The notes under the pieces: model-generated
Database searches by the model: none
The model's input: only the letters and a program-made list of their open reading frames with translations
What the model was told of the DNA's origin: nothing
Assembly (NCBI GenBank): GCA_027604005.1
Contig: JADGJT010000434.1
Coordinates: 1-16,826, forward strand
Direction of reading: 5' to 3'
DNA length: 16,826 nucleotides
DNA from: Dinochytrium kinnereticum
Taxonomy: Eukaryota > Chytridiomycota > Chytridiomycetes > Chytridiales > Chytridiaceae
Shown: piece by piece, positions 10,401 to 16,826 of the stretch
Layout: each line of letters starts with the position of its first letter
How positions within the stretch are numbered: the first letter of the stretch is position 1
Program-made: the position numbers and the translations under genes

Positions 10401-13400
10401 TCACTAGCTGGTTGCAGGGGCATGCCAATCAAAACAGCAACCATCGCCTTCATGCTACCCAGATCAAGGTCTCGCAAAATCTTATTATTCTTGGCCTGTC
10501 CCGAATCGTTCTCCAACGCAATCTGCATCTGCTGTGCGCGCTGCACCCACAACATCATGATTTAGTTAACCATAGAAACCAAAAGTTAAGTGAAAACCAA
10601 ATCCCAGAGATCTACTCACCGAATTCCAATCAAGAAGGCACTCCATCAACGAATTCCTCACCCTAATATCCTGCCTCAAAGCAATCAAATCCCTTTTCGC
10701 AACCATCACCTCAATAAATTGGCACATCTTCACCGTGATCCTCCAGCTCGTCGTCTGAGGGACCCCATATCCATATGACAGCCGGTTCAAAAACTGAATC
10801 ATCGAGATCACAAGGGACCCGAAATCCACGGATCCCGATATCGGAATCGTTCCCACAACACCATGCTGAGAGGGCCCTTCCGCACGTTCCAGAATCATTT
10901 TGAGGACGGTGATGGCTGATTCTGCGAACAAGACGTTCCGGTCCACGCCTGAGACTTCACTCGAGTGGAGGAAGCGGGACACGATATTCTCAAAGTGAGT
11001 CAGGAGGATATCTTGAAAAAGTCTTTTTAGTTACGTTATGCATTCAAACGTTGAAAGTACTCACCAAAGAGCCTCTCGTTCAACTCATTCCCGAGGAATT
11101 CTTTCACCGCTTCTCGAACCACAACGTTATCGCAAACGAGGAGGTTGATAAGCTCCGTGATGAATCGCTCGACGATTGCTCTGGCGTTCACATAGGCTCC
11201 TTTAAGCTGAGCAGGCATCATCTGCGAACCTCCAACAAGGTCTGAAGAGGACGAGTAGTCGTCTAATATCGCCCCACCGTCTCCCATCGCTGGGTTTTGG
11301 CGTGAAGAAAATGATTGGCCGTTCTAATCAAAGAAAGCAACGCGTAAGTGCCCCCCCAAAAAAACCAGAAAATAAAATAATAATAAATTCTGTCATCGCC
11401 ACCATAAGAAAAAGCAAAACCAACCTGAACGTTAAACATTGAAGAAGCTTGCAAGCAAACCCCACCCAACGCGCACAAAAATCCAGTATAATTCTGCCAA
11501 TCCCCCTTATCCTCAAAGAAATCAGCCGCATTGGGATTCCCATTCACGCTCCTAACCGCACCAACAGTCTGCGACAAAACTCTCCATCTCCGATAAATCT
11601 CCTCCCAAGCCCCCATCGTCCCAGCAGTCGGTTTCTCCAACTTTCTTAATATCTTTCGTATCCTCTTCTGCAACGCCTTCTGACCGGTTAAAATCGCTCC
11701 GGTGCCCAGGAGATTCTTAAGTTCTCGGTACACAGACAGGCTTTCAACAATGGAGGATTGGTAGCCGTAGCCGTTGATATCGCTCATGGAGGTGGAGGAG
11801 GTGGAGGAGGAGGCGTTTGGACGGTCACGAAGGCTTGTTGGGGGGGTGGGGGAGGCGGGGCTTCCGATTGTAGTTGGACCGCCTTCGATTGTTTCGCCTT
11901 CGAGGTTGGAGTAGAGATCGAGGTCGAAGAAGGAGGCTTCTCCGGTTAATTCTACTTCGTCGATGAGGAGGCCGAGACAGGAGATCACTATGGTCGTTAC
12001 CTTTGGGAGAAATGTTAGGATTCGTGTTTATACAAAGGTAAGTCCCTCCTTGTCTTACTTCTGTATCGGAAGAGCACAAAAGCACCAAAAGCGCTACCTC
12101 CAAAGCGATTGTAGCCGCAGACTTCTCCTGAACCGACAACCCACTTCCCGCAAAATCCCTCCTCGCCCTCAAATACTCATTTCGATTCACCAAAATGCTC
12201 CTAACAAGTCCAAGCGAGGCCTTCAACTGCGCGCTCGTAACCGCACCTCCACCAGCAGGAGCATCAGTCCGAGCCTCCAACAACTGCTTGCTGAGCACAA
12301 GAAGAACCTGTGAAGTTGTCTTCCAGAAAACAAACATGGCGCTCTCGAGAGGTGCTCCAGGGGGTTGACGCCAGTCTGGTGACGTGCCGTCCCAGTGCGG
12401 AATGAAGTCGGAGGAGAGGATCACGCGGAGACATTCTGCGGCGAGGTTCCGGATGTCGAGGATTGGGTCTTGGAGGCAGGCTGTTATGGAGAGGAAGGCG
12501 ACGCGAAGTTCCTCTAGACCGACGATCGTCGTGTCCTTCTGCAATGGGGATGAGTCCAAACGTTGGATGGTGGGGGATGTTGTTTCTTTACTTACTGCAA
12601 TTACAAGGAGAGGGCACTTGATCCAAATCTTTAGAACGTTGATCACAATCTCAATCTTCTCGGAAATATCTTCTGGTGCATTATTCCTTCGAGTCTTACG
12701 CATGGGGTCAACACGAAGAGCATCTCTATTAATATTTTCCTAACAACAGTTTTAGACACGAGCTCTACGAAAAGCCAATATCAAAGCAAAACAAAGACGA
12801 AAACAGGAAATAAAAACTCACCGCCAACAAAACCCTCAAAGGTCCCGCTAAACTAGCATCAATTGCTGGATTCCACGGCAACGGATTCTCCTCCGCCACA
12901 ATCTCATAGCAAGTTCTCACAAAAACAACCTTATAGACAATCGGCGCAATGGGATCCAAGATCCCAGAAACCAACGTCCTCAAAGTATTCCAAGGATTCA
13001 TTCTAAAGAACGCAATCAAAGCATCCGTCGACATCTTAAAATCCATCTCATAATCATCATAGATCCCCAACGACCCCCCACCTCCTCCAATAACGGGTCC
13101 AAACAACCGTTCCCTCAATTCACCCTCAGAAGAGCTCACCATCATCCTCAACGGCGCTCCATCAGGTTTATTCAAGAAGGTGATGGCTCGCAAGATGTCC
13201 ACGTGGCATAGACTGGCGACTTCGGCGAGCTTACCGCCTTTAAGAGATTTGCGGATCGTGTCGAGCCAGTTTTGCTTCTTCATGGCTATGTTTGGAGGGA
13301 TGATGGTGGGGCTTTGGGAATTGCCTTTGGGGCCTGTGTTGACGGCGAAGAGAATGTCGGGGCAGAGGAGGAGGAGCATCATTTGGGTTGGCCAGAAGAG

Positions 13401-15526
13401 GGATTTTCGGCGGGAAGACGTCTCGCATAGCGCGTTTAGGTTGTCAAAGAGGACGTCGGGGGCTCCTGTGAATATGATAATTTTTTTTTTGGGGGGGGGG
13501 AGTGTTAACAGGACAAGACTTTATGTGACGTGTATTCAGGATTCTAAGGCAAACCTTCGATACGCTTTTGGGTGTTGTAGAGAGCCCCGAATTCGACTGG
13601 GTGTGTTTCAATCCAGTTCCAGATTCCGCGACGGAGAACAATGGAGAGAAGGAACTGCGCTTGCTTTGAAAATCCTCTCAGAGCAAGGGTGACCTCTGCC
13701 AAGATAGAAAAAATAAAAGAATGCATCAGCAATAGGTTACGTTAAGGGGGCTCTCCCAAACTGAGCAAAGCCTAACAGCAACGAAAAAAGCACCCCCCAA
13801 AAAATTATATTACCAGTCAAAACCATCCCCAACCGACTCCGATTCAAATTACTCCACTCCAAAAATCTCAACTCGGTCAACTCTGTCACCCCAACCCCAT
13901 TCTCATCCGACTCCTTCAACCCTTTCTGTCCAATCATATGTAACTTCTGTTTGATCCTCCCAAACACCACAAACCAATTCGAGCTCGTCAGAAAGAACAA
14001 AATCCTTCCAGCCGCGCGTTGAAGTTCGACCAAGAAATTTGCACTCGAGGCCGGCAGGAACAAACCGCGGGTGTAATCCGTTCCAAGAAAGTAGGCCGCA
14101 ATGTTCGAGTTGGGTGTCGACAACCCAAGGGTGTTGAACGCCGTAAATTCACTGGCAAATGAGTGGCTGATGGTGTCGGCGTTGATCGACGCCGCAGAGG
14201 TATGGAAAAACCGTGCGATGGCCGACAGAATGTACTTGGCAAGCGACTCATCCAGCGCGGGAGGGTCGTATAAAATCGTCAAAGCCTGTTGCGCGCCACC
14301 TTGCTGATTATGTAAAGGAGAGGACCCGACGGTAGATTCCGGGGATACCAAACCTCTTGCAACTGATGCGGTCACGCTCGGCGCGACACGCATTGATTGT
14401 GACCTCCCCACAGGCGCCATGTCAAACGTCGGGGGTTGATCCGCGAAAGCCGGGGAGGACGATTGAATACGATTTGGATTGTTGGGACTCGGTGGAGGTG
14501 ATGGGGCGTCTATCCCTGACACACCCATTCCTTGGCCTCCTAGCATCGCGTAAGCGCCGTTAGGACGAATGGCTCTTGGTGCGATTGGAACGGACGGAAT
14601 GGATGAGGCGGCTGAGGAGACGGGTGAGCCGTTGCTGGCATAGGGGGACGTGGAAGACGGGGTCACAAAGGCGGGTTGTCGGAGGCGCTTGAACGATTCA
14701 AGACCTTCAAAGTAAGGGTTGAGGGTTCTATTGTACATGTGCCAGTGGTGGGCCATGCAGCAGGCTAGGAGGCGGAGAATGAATAGTTGGGATTGGACCA
14801 TATCAGCCGATGCGAATTGTTCCTCTGAGTTTGCCATCTGTTTTATGTTGACACAATGTTATTTTATAAAAAAAAGTGGTTCATTTTTTCTTCCCAAAAC
14901 TCTTGCTGCTATGAAGAAAGCAATAACTTGATAGGAGAGTAAAGAAAGCAAGCAGAAATGAACGAAACCAGAAAACCGCTGAATATTACCTGCTGTTTTG
15001 CGGTAGATGTCACACCGTCCAGCACCTTTATAAGCGAAGCCCCAATATCCCAAATACGCCATTGCGAAAGATCAACAAGTGCTCGAATGTTCTGGTTAAA
15101 ACTCGGGTCCTGCTCCAGGAATGACACGGAAAGCCCAGACTTGATGGGCAACTAAACAATAAAAGAGGAAAAGGGGTTTCAAAGACTGACTCGATCAACA
15201 GCAAAAAGGAGAAATCCATAAAGATTGAGTTATGTGAGGAAGGCCATAGTCATAAGAGCCCGGACCCACAAACGTTTAAGAAAGAATTATCGTGCAGGAA
15301 AGTGAGAAGGAGACACTATTGAAAGCGATTCACAAAAGAAGAGGACGGTGATCATGAAGCCAATGACCTCAAAACAGCCTGCTACCATAAGCCACCATCT
15401 CAGCATAGTCTGTTGAAAGCCTTGCATGGTGCAGTTCATGAAGCAACAAAAGAGAGAGATGATCCGCCGTACCTTATCCGCAATCCGCGAGACAAGCGAC
15501 TCCAGCACTTTGGAGTCTGAAGCCAT
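4467..15526 (-). CDS. Neurofibromin/IRA-type Ras GTPase-activating protein
   Basis: This large RasGAP turns off Ras by stimulating GTP hydrolysis (yeast IRA1/IRA2, human NF1). Exons in transcript order: 15473-15526, 14990-15151, 13814-14837, 13555-13695, 12822-13465, 12596-12739, 12059-12538, 11425-12000, 11065-11323, 10620-11011, 10259-10540, 9753-10203, 9107-9684, 8560-9054, 7530-8481, 7129-7481, 6309-7077, 5220-6243, 4467-5136. All 18 introns are GT..AG and the sum is 9450 nt, or 3149 aa (NF1 about 2818, yeast Ira about 3080-3090). The N-terminus (VSRIADKLPIKSG) matches neurofibromin. Residues 125-256 form a Ser/Pro-rich linker. The RasGAP domain is about 1477-1729, with arginine finger R1544, FLR at 1655-1657 and K1689; Sec14-PH is about 1880-2145; most of the rest appears helical. 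The last 200 residues are Ser/Gly/Pro-rich. The start has an ideal context (ACCATGG). RRxS motifs at 479-482 and 2974-2977 could be PKA sites (inference). Confidence 0.93.
7729..8604 (-). other. Sec14-like and PH-like module (part of the neurofibromin-type gene)
   Basis: The end of exon 14 and most of exon 15 encode residues about 1880-2145. The segment runs NIFYVKGISK, LYYIARRVQ, VVIDASHFS and SSVYVYNCNS, following the CRAL-TRIO/Sec14 fold of neurofibromin, including its characteristic YNCNS. It is followed by a beta-rich stretch (VILKVSYDCIHITSV...IPVGDDGEFIIKY) that matches the PH-like half. In human neurofibromin this bipartite module binds glycerophospholipids. Its presence separates this protein from short RasGAPs such as fission yeast Gap1. 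Confidence 0.85.
9107..9933 (-). other. RasGAP catalytic domain (part of the neurofibromin-type gene)
   Basis: The end of exon 12 and all of exon 13 encode the catalytic domain, residues about 1477-1729. It begins around RNRYERLLDLV and contains FRRNS, the arginine-finger loop (NF1 has FRGNS with R1276), which places the finger at R1544. FLRFICPVIVAP at 1655-1666 is the RasGAP signature. ATKVIQNLANNVLF carries K1689, equivalent to NF1 K1423. Just upstream, GYHEDLKTRAAFMQVLTNLL is the NF1-type lead-in. All key residues are intact, so an active GAP is expected. The 68-nt intron 9685-9752 lies directly before the finger segment. Confidence 0.93.
15152..15472 (-). other. First and longest intron of the RasGAP gene
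   Basis: The donor is GTACGG and the acceptor is TTGTTTAG; it is 321 nt, against 48-152 nt for the other 17. It lies in phase 0 after residue 18, directly before LPIK. Splicing joins VSRIADK to LPIKSG, which matches the human neurofibromin N-terminus well and supports both the intron and the start codon. Confidence 0.85.
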
Positions 15527-15575
15527 GGTAATCAAAGAGTCCGACCAAGAAATCCGAAGTAGCTCCTTTGATTAC
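15527..15575 (-). promoter_or_regulatory. Predicted 5'-leader hairpin next to the RasGAP start codon
   Basis: On the mRNA strand GTAATCAAAGGAG (15575-15563) is followed after 23 nt by CTCTTTGATTAC (15539-15528), then one C and the ATG. The arms pair over 12 bp with a single bulged G. The 23-nt loop contains CUUCGG. The pairing is read directly from the sequence; that it forms in the cell or affects translation is inference. No upstream ATG lies within about 110 nt of the start. Confidence 0.5.
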
Positions 15576-15635
15576 GAATGGCACCTCCAACGTAAGATGG
15601 ACGGAAGGAAGGCTGATTTTGCAGTTGTGCCCTCC

Positions 15636-15641
15636 TTTTAT
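15636..15641 (-). promoter_or_regulatory. Possible TATA-like element of the RasGAP gene
   Basis: The minus strand reads AAATAAAAGG about 110 bp upstream of the start codon, at the same spacing as the TATA box of the ubiquitin gene here. The flanks are purine-rich and the match to TATAAA is imperfect, so it may be chance. Confidence 0.25.
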
Positions 15642-15956
15642 TTCTCCCTTTGCCCTTTTTTTCTTGTCCTGTGCGGGAGAGTGATGAAAATAAACTAACA
15701 GACGGTCGAGACCGATCACCGATCTCTCGGTTTCCCTCTTCCTTCTATCCTTCCTGCGTTGCCTGCCTTGCCTCCTCAAAGTGACGACTGCTCAGTTCCC
15801 AGATGCTGACTCCAACGAATCCAGCCGGAATCGAACGACGCCTTCAACGCTATCGAGAGTACCCAGTGGAGAGATGGATGACGGTTGTCGCAAGGGTGGG
15901 TGTGTGGGGGACGGATGGTTGGTGATCGGTGGAGGCCGACAACAAACGAAGCGAAC

Positions 15957-16020
15957 GGACGGACGGACGGGCCAGGACCGGTTTGGGTAGGAAGGTAGTT
16001 GTCGCAGGCAGGCAGGCAAG
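15957..16020. repeat. Short tetranucleotide repeats GGAC and GGCA
   Basis: GGAC is repeated three times (15957-15970), and about 35 bp later GGCA is repeated (16005-16020). Both lie in the region upstream of the RasGAP gene and are C-rich on its sense strand. Confidence 0.65.
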
Positions 16021-16382
16021 ATGAAAAAGGGGGGAAAATGATGGATGTGTGCCACGATTGTGTTCCCGGCAACTGTGGTACAGCACACCGTCTGTGGCGG
16101 AAAAGGCAGCAGCCAATGGCAGGGCTGCGCCATGCGGAGAGGAGGAATGCCCGCAGAGGCATTGCCTGCCACTCATGGGTTGACAAGCTTTTGCGGTGCA
16201 AGGGTCCTCACTCTGCTCTCTGCAGAAACAAATAAATGCAGCCATAGAAACAAACACTTATTGATGGCATGGCATGGGTGTTGGGGATGAAGAATAAGGC
16301 TGAGAAGAGGCTGCAGCTCCTTTCCCCTCGTTCACTTCGTTTGGTTGCAGAGAGCAAGATCAGATCAGATTGATGCATTGGA

Positions 16383-16592
16383 GGATGGATGGATGGTGTG
16401 TTTATCAGAAATAGTAAGTGATGTTTTTGGAGAGGTGAGTGAGGATGATTGGAATAAACAAGAATATGTACATAAATATCTATTATTAATAATGCTCATA
16501 CATACTAACAAACTAATATAATGAATTGTTTAGAGAGAGAAAAAGAGAGCAGTGATGACTGGGCAGAGAAACAAGCAAGGATGGATGGATGG
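16383..16592. repeat. Two identical GGAT tetranucleotide runs
   Basis: The 14-base run GGATGGATGGATGG occurs at 16383-16396 and at 16579-16592, and a shorter version lies at 1788-1800. These are simple microsatellites; no target-site duplication or element ends were seen around them. Confidence 0.7.
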
Positions 16593-16826
16593 CCAAGGAA
16601 AAGAAAAAGAAAGAAAATAATAAATAAATAATTTAATTTTATAATTAAAAATAAAAAGAGCCGAGTTGATAATGTGTTCTCTGTTTGGTTCCAGGAAACG
16701 AAAAGAGAAAGAAGGCTGTCTGTCTGTGTCCATGATCAATCAATCAATTGATAAATAATAAACACTTATCAGTATTGTCGTTTGGGTGGGGGTGACGTGG
16801 GGACATGGCGGTGACCCTAAGTGTTG

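Larger units (their letters stand above)
15576..16826. other. Upstream region of the RasGAP gene, no gene recognised
   Basis: About 1.25 kb up to the right edge contains several open frames that lack an ATG or any recognisable protein features. Tetranucleotide repeats occur: GGAC at 15957-15970, GGCA at 16005-16020, GGAT at 16383-16396 and again at 16579-16592, and ATCA at 16736-16747. From about 16440 on the sequence is AT-rich with several plus-strand AATAAA hexamers and a TGTACATA at 16467-16474, which could be the 3' UTR of a gene beyond the right edge or plain intergenic DNA. A TGACGT motif lies at 16793-16798. Confidence 0.55.

Noticed and set aside
11758..11949. Plus-strand Gly-rich frame opposite RasGAP exon 8
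   Set aside because: It is the antisense reading of Ser/Pro/Thr codons in exon 8.
15820..15840. TTCGATTCC-like stretch on the minus strand resembling a tRNA T-arm
   Set aside because: The flanks do not form the five-base T-stem, and no A-box or acceptor stem lies at the right distance.
15850..16257. Minus-strand Cys/Ser-rich frame of 135 codons upstream of the RasGAP gene
   Set aside because: It opens with GTG, overlaps other frames of similar length on both strands, runs through simple repeats and shows no known motif.
16045..16290. Plus-strand 81-codon frame starting with ATG
   Set aside because: No recognisable features, and the composition reflects G-rich repeat DNA.

Overview
The window is a stretch of nuclear eukaryotic chromosome, most likely from a fungus. 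Genes are interrupted by short GT..AG introns (48-321 nt), there are no bacterial operon signals, and the ubiquitin has the fungal-type serine at position 19. Many small introns plus a full-length neurofibromin-type RasGAP argue against a budding yeast. A basidiomycete or an early-diverging fungus fits, but I cannot name the group from sequence alone.

Layout from left to right: (1) 1-593, minus strand, the 5' part of a polyubiquitin gene whose later repeats lie off the left edge. (2) 835-1815, minus strand, a 326-codon gene with a PCL/PHO80-like cyclin fold at its C-terminus. Its stop codon is only 241 bp upstream of the ubiquitin start, so its 3' end overlaps the ubiquitin promoter. (3) 1816-2772, intergenic, with one weak candidate for a short minus-strand transcript. 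(4) 2773-3913, plus strand, a six-exon tRNA 2'-phosphotransferase (TPT1) with all four catalytic residues. (5) 3914-4466, shared 3' region of convergent genes. (6) 4467-15526, minus strand, the main feature: one 19-exon gene for a 3149-aa neurofibromin/IRA homologue. My hand-made splicing keeps frame throughout and totals 9450 nt. It holds an N-terminus matching human neurofibromin, helical-repeat regions, a RasGAP domain with arginine finger, a Sec14-like plus PH-like module and a Ser/Gly/Pro-rich tail. (7) 15527-16826, upstream region of the RasGAP gene, with simple repeats and no convincing gene.

The genes are ordinary eukaryotic housekeeping and signalling genes and do not form an operon or a defence or mobile system. 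A functional link is only loose: the RasGAP would switch off Ras-cAMP/PKA signalling, the cyclin would act with a CDK in nutrient or cell-cycle control, and polyubiquitin supplies ubiquitin under stress. I found no mobile element, CRISPR array, tRNA or rRNA. The observations most worth checking are a strong predicted hairpin directly against the start codon of the RasGAP gene, an intron there at the same position as human NF1 intron 1, an RRxS motif overlapping its arginine finger, and repeated T-run/G-run junctions in its introns.
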